Assembly: GCF_009720735.1 (NCBI RefSeq)
Contig: NZ_WNKU01000001.1
Coordinates: 1 to 64,000, forward strand
From: Heliobacterium mobile
GTDB lineage: Bacteria > Bacillota > Desulfitobacteriia > Heliobacteriales > Heliobacteriaceae
Direction: 5' to 3'
DNA: 64,000 nt
Positions within the stretch are counted from its first letter, which is position 1; each line of letters starts with the position of its first letter. Below the pieces are notes generated by a model. The model had not been told where the DNA came from. It ran no database searches and worked only from the letters and a program-made list of their open reading frames with translations. Of the stretch, positions 36,154 through 44,568 are shown in pieces. Made by a program: the position numbers and the translations under genes.

Positions 36154-36996
36154 TTGAATAAGGCAACTTATACAGTAACCTTTTGGGGGGTACGCGGTTC
36201 ACTTCCTGTACCCGGTTCCCAAACGTTGCACTTTGGCGGCAACACTCCCTGTATTCAGATTCAGATTGGATCACGCCTGTTAATTATCGATGCCGGTTCG
36301 GGGCTCTATAATCTGGGCCAGAAACTTGTCGCGAACGGCAGCCCTCTACGGGGTGATATCTTAATTAGTCATACTCACTGGGATCATATTCAGGGATTTC
36401 CTTTTTTTGCGCCGGCCTTTATTCCGGCCAATCGCTTTATCTTATATGGGCAGAGCAAGCTCAACCGAACCTTCCACGATCTGATGAAGCGGCAGATGAT
36501 GCCGCCCCATTTTCCGGTTCCCTTGCATGAAATGGGTGCCCAGATCGATTTTCAGGAGATCGACCCAGGAGATGTGCTCGACTTGGGCGACGAGATCACG
36601 ATAAAGACGGCACGGACGAACCATCCCGATGAATGTCTCGCTTTTCGCATCGAGCATGGCGGACGCTCTGCCTGTTATGTCACAGACACGGAGCATTTTC
36701 ACCAGGTCGATCCAGAATTGACCCGATTGGTGGCTGGTGCCGATCTGGTCATTTACGACTCCAATTATACCGATGATGAGTATGCCGGACGGATTGGAAC
36801 GCCGAAGATCGGCTGGGGTCATTCGACTTGGCAGGAAGGGCTCAAACTTGTGCAGGCGGCGGGTGCAAAGCGCCTGATCCTATTTCACCATGCTATTCAT
36901 CGCAGTGACGACGAATTAAAACAAATCGAAGCAATGGCTCAGGATATCCTCCCTAACTGTACGGCGGCCTGGGAAGGCATGGAGATTACACTGTGA
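36154..36996 (+). CDS. metallo-beta-lactamase-fold hydrolase (PhnP/cyclic-phosphodiesterase-like)
   Basis: 280 aa. Motifs WGVRGSLPVPG, FGGNTPCIQIQ, IDAGSGLYNLG, SHTHWDHIQGFPFF (H-x-H-x-D-H metal site), NHPDECLAFRIEHGG, YVTDTEHF and LFHHAIHRSDDE fit the MBL branch that includes phosphoribosyl cyclic phosphodiesterases and many uncharacterised bacterial enzymes. Cytoplasmic, as there is no signal peptide. TTG start with GGGAGGG 8 bases upstream. Single gene ahead of the lysine riboswitch unit. Substrate unknown. Confidence 0.88.
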   Translation: MNKATYTVTFWGVRGSLPVPGSQTLHFGGNTPCIQIQIGSRLLIIDAGSGLYNLGQKLVANGSPLRGDILISHTHWDHIQGFPFFAPAFIPANRFILYGQSKLNRTFHDLMKRQMMPPHFPVPLHEMGAQIDFQEIDPGDVLDLGDEITIKTARTNHPDECLAFRIEHGGRSACYVTDTEHFHQVDPELTRLVAGADLVIYDSNYTDDEYAGRIGTPKIGWGHSTWQEGLKLVQAAGAKRLILFHHAIHRSDDELKQIEAMAQDILPNCTAAWEGMEITL

Positions 36997-37017
36997 AAGA
37001 AATGCTAAACAGGCTGA

Positions 37018-37046
37018 TTGACAGCATTTTTATCGCATGTTAAACT
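37018..37046 (+). promoter_or_regulatory. promoter of the lysA riboswitch unit
   Basis: TTGACA (37018-37023), 17 bases, TAAACT (37041-37046), placing the start of transcription about 20 bases before the riboswitch hairpin. Confidence 0.6.
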
Positions 37047-37072
37047 ATCTGCATCTTAAAAATCTATAGGAT

Positions 37073-37354
37073 ACCTCATCTCTTTTGGGGTGAGGTAGAG
37101 GCGCGGTTGATTATCAGTACCGTCGGGAAGGTTCAAAGGCATGAACAGAGCACCGGTGGGAAAGGGATCGCCGCCGAAGTCCAAGCTTTGCCAGGTTTGG
37201 GCTGGGTCTGCAATGAAGAATTGCAGGACTGTCACTGAGGACCTTTCCCGCCCTCGGTGGAGCACTATCTTACGTACCTAGGGGAAAAGAGTGAGGTATT
37301 CCGCCGGTGTACTTGTGTATACAACCGTCGAGAATGGCTCGGCGGTTTTTATTT
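37073..37354 (+). promoter_or_regulatory. lysine riboswitch (L box) with expression-platform terminator, upstream of lysA
   Basis: L-box landmarks in order: TGAGGTAGAGGCGCGG (P1 5' side), AGTACCG, GCCGCCGAAGTCC, GGGCTGGGTCTGC, GCAGGACTGTCA, and GGAGCACTATCTTA (P1 3' side). Aptamer about 37088-37275. The expression platform ends in a terminator, stem ACCGTCGAG/CTCGGCGGT (37324-37346) plus T run to 37354, about 40 bases before lysA. Lysine binding should favour the terminator and shut off lysA. An extra hairpin (ACCTCATC/GGTGAGGT, 37073-37096) competes for the P1 5' strand. Confidence 0.93.
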
Positions 37355-37394
37355 TGCATCGCTGGATCGGACAACGAGAATAGGAGGAATTCCA

Positions 37395-38648
37395 TTGCCT
37401 GCGAAAACACTTCCTTTCACCAAAGAGCAACTGGAAGACATGATTGCCCAATACCCGACGCCTTTTCACATTTATGATGAGAAAGCGATTCGAAAAAACG
37501 TACGCAACCTGCTGGCCGCCTTTGCTTGGGCGCCCGGTTTTAAAGAATACTTTGCTGTCAAAGCGGCTCCTAACCCCTATCTGATGAAAATTCTCAAGGA
37601 AGAGGGCGTCGGTGCTGACTGCAGTTCCATCGCCGAACTGATGCTCGCTGAGAAAGTGGGCCTCTCCGGGGAAGAGATCATGTTCTCTTCCAACAACACA
37701 CCTGCTTTTGAGTACCAGAAGGCTTTTGACATGGGCGCTGTCATCAACTTAGACGACATCACCCATATTGAGTATCTGGAAAAGCATGTCGGTCTGCCTG
37801 AGTTCGTCTCTTTCCGTTATAACCCCGGTCCGCTCCTCAAAGGCGGCAATGTGATCATCGGTATGCCCGAAGAAGCCAAGTATGGCCTCACCCGGGACCA
37901 ACTCTTCGAAGGCTATCAGATCCTGAAGGAAAAAGGGGTCAAGCGTTTTGGCCTGCATACGATGGTCATCTCTAATGAACTGAACCCCGATTCCTTCATC
38001 GAAACGGCCAATATGATGCTCGACTTAGTCGTCGACATCTATAAAAAACTGGACATCCGTATCGAGTTTGTCAACTTTGGCGGCGGTATCGGCATTCCCT
38101 ATCGTCCCGAACAAAAGCCGGTCGATTTGGATTATGTAGGCGAAGGCGTCCGCAAGGTCTATGAAGAAAAGATCCTGGCCAACGGTCTTGAACCGGTTCG
38201 CATCGCCATGGAGTGCGGCCGCATGATCACTGGCCCATACGGGTACCTGGTGACCCAAGCAATCCATAAGAAGAATATTTATAAGCGCTACATCGGCGTC
38301 GATGCTTGCATGGCCAACTTGATGCGTCCGGCCCTCTATGGCGCCTACCATCACATCACCGTCGTGGGCAAGGAAAATGAACCTCATGATGAAGTCTACG
38401 ATGTAGTCGGCTCCCTCTGCGAAAACAACGACAAGTTTGCTGTCGACCGCAAACTGCCTTGCATTGAAGACGGAGATATTCTGGTTATCCATGACGCCGG
38501 TGCTCATGGTCACGCCATGGGCTTCAACTACAACGGCAAACTTCGTTCTGCTGAATTGCTGCTCAAACCAGACGGCAGTGTAGAAATGATCCGCCGGGCT
38601 GAAACAGTGGAAGACTACTTCGCCACACTGGACTTTTCCAGATTATAA
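37395..38648 (+). CDS. lysA: diaminopimelate decarboxylase LysA
   Basis: Last step of lysine synthesis: meso-diaminopimelate to L-lysine and CO2, PLP-dependent, cytoplasmic. 417 aa, the usual length. Seen: the PLP-lysine region EYFAVKAAPNPYLMKIL near residue 55, FVNFGGGIGIPY, IAMECGRMITGPYG, and GSLCENNDKFA containing the dimer-interface Cys. The TTG start is chosen because AGGAGG lies 7 bases upstream; the longer open frame runs back through the riboswitch. Controlled by the lysine riboswitch directly upstream. No other lysine gene follows, only a second riboswitch unit. Confidence 0.94.
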   Translation: MPAKTLPFTKEQLEDMIAQYPTPFHIYDEKAIRKNVRNLLAAFAWAPGFKEYFAVKAAPNPYLMKILKEEGVGADCSSIAELMLAEKVGLSGEEIMFSSNNTPAFEYQKAFDMGAVINLDDITHIEYLEKHVGLPEFVSFRYNPGPLLKGGNVIIGMPEEAKYGLTRDQLFEGYQILKEKGVKRFGLHTMVISNELNPDSFIETANMMLDLVVDIYKKLDIRIEFVNFGGGIGIPYRPEQKPVDLDYVGEGVRKVYEEKILANGLEPVRIAMECGRMITGPYGYLVTQAIHKKNIYKRYIGVDACMANLMRPALYGAYHHITVVGKENEPHDEVYDVVGSLCENNDKFAVDRKLPCIEDGDILVIHDAGAHGHAMGFNYNGKLRSAELLLKPDGSVEMIRRAETVEDYFATLDFSRL

Positions 38649-38661
38649 TCGTCAAGAATCA

Positions 38662-38691
38662 TTGACATCCTGCTGTCTAGAATGCTAGAAT
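38662..38691 (+). promoter_or_regulatory. promoter of the second riboswitch unit
   Basis: TTGACA (38662-38667), 18 bases, TAGAAT (38686-38691): a near-consensus sigma-A promoter just after lysA, so the second riboswitch has its own transcription start. Confidence 0.7.
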
Positions 38692-38722
38692 TACTTTGAA
38701 CCTGGTCAATTGCATAGATGAT

Positions 38723-39000
38723 ACCTCATCTCCTTGCGGAGTGAGGTAGAGGCGCGGTCTCATCAAGAGTACCTTCAGGAAGGTCCAACGGCATGGACAG
38801 AGCACTGGAGGAAAAGGGATGGCCGCCGAAGTCCAAGTACGGCCACACTTGGGCTGGGTCTGCAGTGAAGAATTGCAGGACTGTCACCGGCGGGTTATTC
38901 CCGGCTTGCTGGTGGAGCGCTATCTTACGGTTATGGGAAAAGGGGAGGGGTATTCTCAGGCCTGTCTGTACAGCCGCCGAGAATTCTCGGCGGCTTTTCT
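38723..39000 (+). promoter_or_regulatory. second lysine riboswitch (L box) without an obvious metabolic gene
   Basis: The same landmarks as the first: GTGAGGTAGAGGCGCGG, AGTACCTTC, GCCGCCGAAGTCC, GGGCTGGGTCTGC, GCAGGACTGTCA, GGAGCGCTATCTTA. Aptamer about 38741-38930. The terminator is the perfect dyad GCCGCCGAGAA/TTCTCGGCGGC (38973-38994) with a short T run. The anti-P1 hairpin at the front is also conserved (38723-38747). All core positions that I can compare are intact, so the aptamer should still bind lysine. The only reading frame before the next strong terminator encodes 33 residues. Confidence 0.9.
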
Positions 39001-39153
39001 GCATGTCATGAAGAAATTTTGATTTGAAAATGACGGACTGACAGAGTTGAACCCGATGCAAACCTGCCCGTTGGTAAGAAGCAGTGAATAGAAGCATGGC
39101 AATATAAGCCATACTGAGGAAACGTGAAACAGGATCGGAAGGGTGGTGAGCAC

Positions 39154-39255
39154 ATGTCGGAAAAATACTATGAAATGATGATGGAAGAGATCAACAGCCG
39201 GCAAGCCTCCCAAGATACGGCTGAGCAATTGGAAAATGCTGAAGGACAAGAGTAA
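39154..39255 (+). CDS. 33-aa acidic protein downstream of a lysine riboswitch
   Basis: ATG with GGGTGGTGAG 3-5 bases upstream. The product starts MSEKYYEMMMEEINSRQ, is acidic (many Glu), probably helical, with no Cys, no membrane segment and only one Lys. It is the only frame of any size between the second lysine riboswitch and the terminator at 39292-39324. It is not recognised as a known family. It may be a lysine-regulated microprotein, or the remains of a deleted lysine gene. Confidence 0.6.
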   Translation: MSEKYYEMMMEEINSRQASQDTAEQLENAEGQE

Positions 39256-39291
39256 CCACAAAAAGTATGATAAAAAAGCATTATAATTGGT

Positions 39292-39324
39292 AAAAATGCG
39301 GTGAGTAAATCACCGCATTTTTTT
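39292..39324 (+). terminator. intrinsic terminator
   Basis: Stem AAAAATGCGGTGA/TCACCGCATTTTT and a T run, closing the 33-aa unit. Confidence 0.93.
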
Positions 39325-39404
39325 ATGAAAAAAGTCTCCTCTCCGCGAAAAAGGTGAAAAGAAGTCCTCTTCCTGGATGGAAGATGGTAAAAGGCAAAGC
39401 GGCT

Positions 39405-39414
39405 GTGGTATAAT
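39405..39414 (+). promoter_or_regulatory. extended -10 promoter of the housekeeping operon
   Basis: TGTGGTATAAT: a consensus -10 with a TG extension, about 35 bases before the DHH-CBS gene. The -35 region is weak. Confidence 0.6.
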
Positions 39415-39448
39415 ATTCCCTATGATAATTTGTGAGAGGCGGGCTCAC

Positions 39449-42097
39449 GTGGAGATTATTTTGACCCATAATAATACTGATTTTGACGGTTTGGCTGCTG
39501 CCTATGCCGCATCCAAGCTGTATCCACGGGCAGTCCCCGTCCTGCCCAGCAAACTGAGCGCCAATGTACAGGAATTCATGGCCCTGCATAAAGATACTTT
39601 GGGATTCAAGCCGGCGAAGGATATTCCTCCGGCTGTGGTCAAACGACTGATTTTGGTCGATACCAAGATGGCCTCCCGCGTCGGTCCTCTGGGGCAACTG
39701 GCCCAGAATCCCACTGTCGATGTGCACATTTACGATCACCACCCACTGGGGGCTGACGATACGCCGAGCACATTGATGGTCCGGGAAGATGTGGGTGCCG
39801 TAACTACCATCCTCGTCGAGATCCTTCGGCGCCGGCACAGTAAACTGACCTCCTTTGAAGCGACTCTGCTCGCGCTTGGCATTTATGAAGATACGGGAAG
39901 CCTCATGTTTTCGACCACTACCGATCGGGATGCGGCGGCGGTGGCCTTTTTACTGCAAAATGGAGCCAACTTGGCCGTGATCAATGAGTTTATCGATCGA
40001 CCGCTCTCAACAGACCAAAAAAACTTGCTCTGGTTGATCACGGATCGTTCGACAGTCCACATGATCCATGGACTGAAGATTTTGGTGACTTCCGCTGTCA
40101 TCGATGATTATGTGGAAGGCTTGTCCCATCTCGTCCATAAGCTGGGGGACATTGAAAGCCCCGATGTGATGATCGCTATCGTGCACATGCATGACCGGGT
40201 CCACATCGTCGCCCGCAGCCGAGTCGACGCGGTCCAGGTCAACCGGCTCCTCCATCCTTTTGGCGGCGGCGGTCACGGCGCCGCTGCGGCAGCGACAGTC
40301 AAAGGCGGCAACGCTGAGTCCATTATGGGGAAAATCGTCGATACCTTGTATAGTTCAATCCGTCCCCAGCCCGGGGCACGGGAAATCATGAGTTCCCCTG
40401 TGAAGACGGTGACTTCGAACACGGTCATCGAAGATGCGGGCAAAGTCATGCTGCGCTACGGTCATACGGGGCTGCCTGTCGTGGATGGAGCTCAACTGGT
40501 CGGCGTCGTCAGCCGGCGAGACTTGGATAAGGCATTCATCCACGGACTGCGCCATGCGCCCGTTAAGGGATTCATGTCTCGCAATGTGATCACGGTGTCG
40601 CCCGATACGCCGATGCGGGAGATTCAACGTCTGCTCATCGAACACAATATCGGCCGTTTGCCGGTGATGGAAGAGGGGAAGCTCGTCGGCATCGTCTCCC
40701 GTACTGACGTGCTCCGTACCTTGCACGGGGAGGCTCCGCTTCGCTATTGGACGAATTTTCAACGCTCTGGCGAGGCTTTGACAGCACCGCAACAGCGCCA
40801 ACTGACCGGTTTGATGCGTCAACGCCTGCCAGCAGTGCTCCTCAATCTTTTTGAAGACATCGGCCGTCTGGCAGACGATGAAGGTATTCAGATTTACGTC
40901 GTCGGTGGGTTCGTTCGGGACCTGCTCCTCGGAGTCAGCAACCTCGATATCGATCTGGTCGTCGAAGGCGATGGCATCCGCTTCGCCACAACCTTAGCCC
41001 GGTTTTTAAAAGGCCGGCTCCGGGTTCACGAGAAGTTCGGCACGGCCAACATCCGTTTCGGCGATCATAAAATCGATGTGGCTACAGCCCGTCGGGAATT
41101 TTATCAGTACCCGGCAGCTTTGCCTCAGGTGGAAGCGTCAGACCTACGGCAGGATCTTTACCGGCGGGACTTCACCGTCAACGCGCTGGCCCTATGCTTA
41201 AACCGCGACCGCTTCGGCGAGCTGGTCGACTTTTTCATGGGTCGCAAGGATTTGGAGCAAGGTCTGATCCGAGTCTTATACAACCTCAGCTTTGTCGAAG
41301 ACCCGACACGTATTCTGCGGGCGATTCGCTTTGAACAGCGGTACCGGTTCTCGATTGAACCGCAGACCTTGGGTTTTGCCCGGGAAGCGATCGCCCGGCA
41401 CATGATCCGCGAAGTCTCCTATGAACGTATGTTTGATGAACTCATTTTAATCCTGAGTGAAGAAAATCCGGCTCCGGCACTACGACGGATGACCGAGTTG
41501 GGAATCTGGGAATATCTACTACCGGGGCTTGAGTGGACGGCTTGGCTAGAAGTGGAAGTGTCAGCGATCCCCACTTTGCTGAAGTCATTAGCAGCCCAGG
41601 GTCTGCCTAGTCCGAAAGAACGGTGGATCGTCTTTTTCTTCGCCCTTAACCGGCGTTTGTCCGCCGATGGCGTCCGATTTGTAGTGGACCATTATCCGCT
41701 GAAAGCATCCATGCGGGAATTGCTCCTGCGCATTCAACAATCGGGGTCGTCTACATCCCAAGAACTGCAGGCCTGGTTACGCGGCAGTTCTTCCTTAAGC
41801 AACTTGGAATCAATCCTGCAAGGCTGGTCCTGGGAGTCGCTGCTTGCGCTTCGGGCCGGTTACTCGGTGGAGGAAACGCTGCGTCTAGCCGAAGCTTGGC
41901 AGACGATTGAGCAGTCAAAGCCCATCTTAAACGGCAATGACTTGAAAGCGATGGGGATACCGCCGGGGCCGAAGTACGCGCAAATTTTAACGCGCCTTCG
42001 CGAAGCCTCTTTAGATGGCCGGTTACCCGATAGGGAGGCGGAGAAAGCTTTTGTCCAGAAGCTGATCGCCCAGGAAGAGCCGGTTTGGCGAGAATAA
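39449..42097 (+). CDS. DHH / two CBS / tRNA nucleotidyltransferase (poly(A) polymerase family) fusion protein
   Basis: 882 aa. Residues about 1-310: DHH phosphoesterase with NTDFDGLAAAYA, VDTKM, YDHHPLG and the DHHA1 segment FGGGGHGAAAAA. About 313-430: a CBS pair (IMSSPVKTVTSNTVIEDAG, FMSRNVITVSPDTPMREIQ). About 455-880: class II nucleotidyltransferase with YVVGGFVRDLLLG, LDIDLVV (D-x-D), RRDFTVNALA and EDPTRILRAIRFEQR. It probably adds A (or CCA) to tRNA 3' ends; the fused parts may sense adenylates and degrade oligonucleotides. GTG start with GAGAGGCGGG upstream. First gene of a long operon. Confidence 0.92.
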   Translation: MEIILTHNNTDFDGLAAAYAASKLYPRAVPVLPSKLSANVQEFMALHKDTLGFKPAKDIPPAVVKRLILVDTKMASRVGPLGQLAQNPTVDVHIYDHHPLGADDTPSTLMVREDVGAVTTILVEILRRRHSKLTSFEATLLALGIYEDTGSLMFSTTTDRDAAAVAFLLQNGANLAVINEFIDRPLSTDQKNLLWLITDRSTVHMIHGLKILVTSAVIDDYVEGLSHLVHKLGDIESPDVMIAIVHMHDRVHIVARSRVDAVQVNRLLHPFGGGGHGAAAAATVKGGNAESIMGKIVDTLYSSIRPQPGAREIMSSPVKTVTSNTVIEDAGKVMLRYGHTGLPVVDGAQLVGVVSRRDLDKAFIHGLRHAPVKGFMSRNVITVSPDTPMREIQRLLIEHNIGRLPVMEEGKLVGIVSRTDVLRTLHGEAPLRYWTNFQRSGEALTAPQQRQLTGLMRQRLPAVLLNLFEDIGRLADDEGIQIYVVGGFVRDLLLGVSNLDIDLVVEGDGIRFATTLARFLKGRLRVHEKFGTANIRFGDHKIDVATARREFYQYPAALPQVEASDLRQDLYRRDFTVNALALCLNRDRFGELVDFFMGRKDLEQGLIRVLYNLSFVEDPTRILRAIRFEQRYRFSIEPQTLGFAREAIARHMIREVSYERMFDELILILSEENPAPALRRMTELGIWEYLLPGLEWTAWLEVEVSAIPTLLKSLAAQGLPSPKERWIVFFFALNRRLSADGVRFVVDHYPLKASMRELLLRIQQSGSSTSQELQAWLRGSSSLSNLESILQGWSWESLLALRAGYSVEETLRLAEAWQTIEQSKPILNGNDLKAMGIPPGPKYAQILTRLREASLDGRLPDREAEKAFVQKLIAQEEPVWRE

Positions 42098-42108
42098 AGG
42101 AGGTAGCG

Positions 42109-42738
42109 ATGTTCGACTTCAGTCTCACCGACTTGATAGCCAGGGCGCCGGCGATTCTCATCGCCCTGGCCCTTCACGAGTACGCTCACGCCCGTGTAGC
42201 TGTTTGGCTGGGCGATCCGACGCCCCGCTGGGAGGGCCGGTTGACGATCAACCCCTTGGCCCACCTGGACATTTTGGGGACGATTATGCTTGTCTTCGGC
42301 CCTTTTGGCTGGGCCAAACCGGTCCATGTAAACCCTGCCAATTTTAAGGGGGACCGCAAGCGGGGCATGATGCTCGTATCCCTCGCCGGACCGCTGATGA
42401 ATGTTTTACTGGCTATCCTGTCGGTCATCTTGCTCATCGGTTTCTGGAACCAACCGGAATTGCGGCCGATCCTGCAGAGTCTGCTGATGATCAATGTAGG
42501 GTTAGCGGCGTTCAACATCCTGCCCATTCCGCCGCTCGACGGTTCGAAGATTCTCTACGGATTGCTTCCCTATCGCTACTCCGGGTGGCTTTATTCCTTA
42601 GAGCAGTATGGTTCGCTCATCCTGTTACTGATCGTCTTTTTCCCATCGCTGTCCCGGTTTTTGCTTATGCCGATATATGACACGCTTTATGCGATTATCC
42701 TGCCGGTGGGAAGCGCCATCGGAAAGCTGATTTTTTAA
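42109..42738 (+). CDS. site-2 protease family membrane metalloprotease
   Basis: 209 aa, about five transmembrane segments. The zinc motif HEYAHARVA (H-E-x-x-H, residues about 24-28) is in helix 1, and NILPIPPLDGSKIL in a late helix supplies the conserved Asp. It is the short YwhC/Rip-like class of S2P that lacks PDZ domains. The substrate is unknown; it would cut a membrane-embedded segment. ATG 42109 has AAAGGAGG 5 bases upstream and starts only 11 bases after the previous stop. Co-transcribed with trpS downstream. Confidence 0.92.
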   Translation: MFDFSLTDLIARAPAILIALALHEYAHARVAVWLGDPTPRWEGRLTINPLAHLDILGTIMLVFGPFGWAKPVHVNPANFKGDRKRGMMLVSLAGPLMNVLLAILSVILLIGFWNQPELRPILQSLLMINVGLAAFNILPIPPLDGSKILYGLLPYRYSGWLYSLEQYGSLILLLIVFFPSLSRFLLMPIYDTLYAIILPVGSAIGKLIF

Positions 42739-42774
42739 CGTTCAAAGCTGAGGAGAAGAGAGAGGAGTTTCACC

Positions 42775-43776
42775 ATGAAGAAAGGGAAAATCTTTAGCGG
42801 CATGCGCCCGACGGGGCGGTTGCACATCGGTCATCTGAGTGTGTTAGAAAACTGGGTCCGCTTGCAAGAGGAATATGACTGTGTCTTCGGTGTCGTCGAC
42901 TGGCATGCCTTGACAACCTCCTTTGAGGATGTGCAGTCCCTGCAGCAGCGGATCCGGGAGATTGCCTTAGACTGGCTGTCGGCCGGTTTAGATCCGGAAA
43001 AATGCGATATCATGGTGCAGTCGCAGGTAAAGGAACATGCCGAATTGCATCTGCTCTTTTCCATGATGACCCCGGTCAGCTGGTTAGAGCGGTGCCCGAC
43101 ATATAAGGATCAAATCCAGCAGTTCGGCCTGCAGGGCAAAGAGATCAATATGTACGGTTTCCTCGGCTACCCCTTGCTGATGTCGGCCGATATCCTGCTC
43201 TACCTGGCTACCCATGTGCCGGTAGGGCAAGACCAGATCCCCCACGTGGAAATCAGCCGGGAAGTGGCTCGCCGGTTCAACTTCATGTATCAGAAGGAAG
43301 TCTTCCCGGAACCGCAAGTGCTCTTATCGGAAGTTCCCCTGCTTCCCGGTGTCGATAACCGCAAGATGAGCAAATCCTATGGGAACGATATCTCCTTGAC
43401 GGCGTCGCCAGAAGAGATCAAGGAAAAAGTACGGCTCATGATCACCGATCCGGGCCGGGTACGCAAGACCGATCTGGGCAATCCCGATGTCTGTGTCGTC
43501 CATACCTACCACAAGATCTACAACGACGTGGAAGTGGAAGGCATCGCCAGCGATTGCCGCAAGGCCGATATCGGTTGTGTCGCCTGTAAGCAGCGGCTGG
43601 CTGCTAAGTTGGAAGCTGTATTAGGCCCCATTCGGGAGCGCCGGGACCAACTGCTGGCCAAGCCCGGCATCGTCGATGAGGTTTTGGCTGAAGGTTCTCG
43701 CAAAGCCCGTGCCCGCGCTTCTGAGACGATGAGCCTCGTCCGGGAGGCCATGGGCGTTAAAGGGGTTCTGGACTAG
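42775..43776 (+). CDS. trpS: tryptophanyl-tRNA synthetase
   Basis: 333 aa class I aminoacyl-tRNA synthetase, typical bacterial TrpRS length. HIGH-type motif RLHIGHL (residues about 15-21), KMSKS exactly at 197-201, and GYPLLMSADILLY plus VPVGQDQIPHVEISRE of the TrpRS fold. It charges tRNA-Trp with tryptophan. GAGAGGAG lies about 9 bases before the ATG. It is inside an operon, 36 bases after the protease gene, and no T-box leader precedes it, which is worth noting for a Firmicute. A DCRKADIGCVACK segment near residue 250 holds three Cys, as in some Clostridial TrpRS. Confidence 0.96.
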   Translation: MKKGKIFSGMRPTGRLHIGHLSVLENWVRLQEEYDCVFGVVDWHALTTSFEDVQSLQQRIREIALDWLSAGLDPEKCDIMVQSQVKEHAELHLLFSMMTPVSWLERCPTYKDQIQQFGLQGKEINMYGFLGYPLLMSADILLYLATHVPVGQDQIPHVEISREVARRFNFMYQKEVFPEPQVLLSEVPLLPGVDNRKMSKSYGNDISLTASPEEIKEKVRLMITDPGRVRKTDLGNPDVCVVHTYHKIYNDVEVEGIASDCRKADIGCVACKQRLAAKLEAVLGPIRERRDQLLAKPGIVDEVLAEGSRKARARASETMSLVREAMGVKGVLD

Positions 43777-43782
43777 CCCGCC

Positions 43783-44568
43783 ATGTCATCGGATATGACT
43801 AAGGCTGGGTCAGCGGTGACGGCCTATCAGGTAAATCTCCCCGTCTTTGAGGGGCCCTTTGATTTGTTGGTTCACCTGATCGAAAAGAACAAGGTGAACA
43901 TCTATGATATCCCCATCGCTCAAATTACGGCTGAATACCTGGCCTATTTGAGACAGATGGAAGAGATCGATCTGGAAGTGACCAGTTCCTTTTTATTGAT
44001 GGCTGCTCAACTGCTCGCCATCAAGGCGAGAATGCTCCTGCCTAAACCGCCGAAAGCGCCTGTCGATGATGATGGAGAAGAGGCAGGGGAGGATCCGCGG
44101 CAAGAACTGGTGGACAAGCTGCTAGAGTACCGCAAGTATAAAGCGGTAGCGGAACTGCTGCGGAGCCGGGAAGTGGAACAGATCGCTGTCTACGGCCGAG
44201 TCGTCGATCCTTCCACCATGGCTCACCTCTTTCAGGAGGAAAATCCCCTTGAGGGGGTTATGCTGGGCGATATCTTGGCTGCGCTCCGGAAGGTGCTGAA
44301 TCGGCAGGAGAAGGAAGAGCCCGTCGCCGATATCCCCCGGGAAGAGATTTCGATTCAAGCGCGCATGCAGGAACTGCTCGAATTCATCATCACCCGTCCC
44401 AAAGATGATCCTGTCGTCTTTTCATCGATCTTCGACGAACGACGGCGTACAGGCGAGGTCATCGTCACCTTTCTGGCTGTACTGGAACTGGTGCGCATGA
44501 AAAAGATCCGGGCTATTCAACGATCCCCCTTGGGTGAGATTTATCTGATTGAGGTGCCAGTTTTGTGA
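43783..44568 (+). CDS. scpA: segregation and condensation protein A (kleisin)
   Basis: 261 aa. N-terminal FEGPFDLLVHLIEKNKVNIYDIPIAQIT and LEVTSSFLLMAAQLLAIKARMLLP are the ScpA signature; the C-terminal winged helix ends ELVRMKKIRAIQRSPLGEIYL. It bridges the SMC heads together with ScpB for chromosome condensation and segregation. The frame begins seven bases after trpS and overlaps scpB by four bases, so translation of the two is coupled. Confidence 0.96.
   Translation: MSSDMTKAGSAVTAYQVNLPVFEGPFDLLVHLIEKNKVNIYDIPIAQITAEYLAYLRQMEEIDLEVTSSFLLMAAQLLAIKARMLLPKPPKAPVDDDGEEAGEDPRQELVDKLLEYRKYKAVAELLRSREVEQIAVYGRVVDPSTMAHLFQEENPLEGVMLGDILAALRKVLNRQEKEEPVADIPREEISIQARMQELLEFIITRPKDDPVVFSSIFDERRRTGEVIVTFLAVLELVRMKKIRAIQRSPLGEIYLIEVPVL

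Noticed and set aside
42739-42774. T-box leader in front of trpS
   Set aside because: Only 36 bases separate trpS from the previous gene, with no room for a T-box and no terminator.
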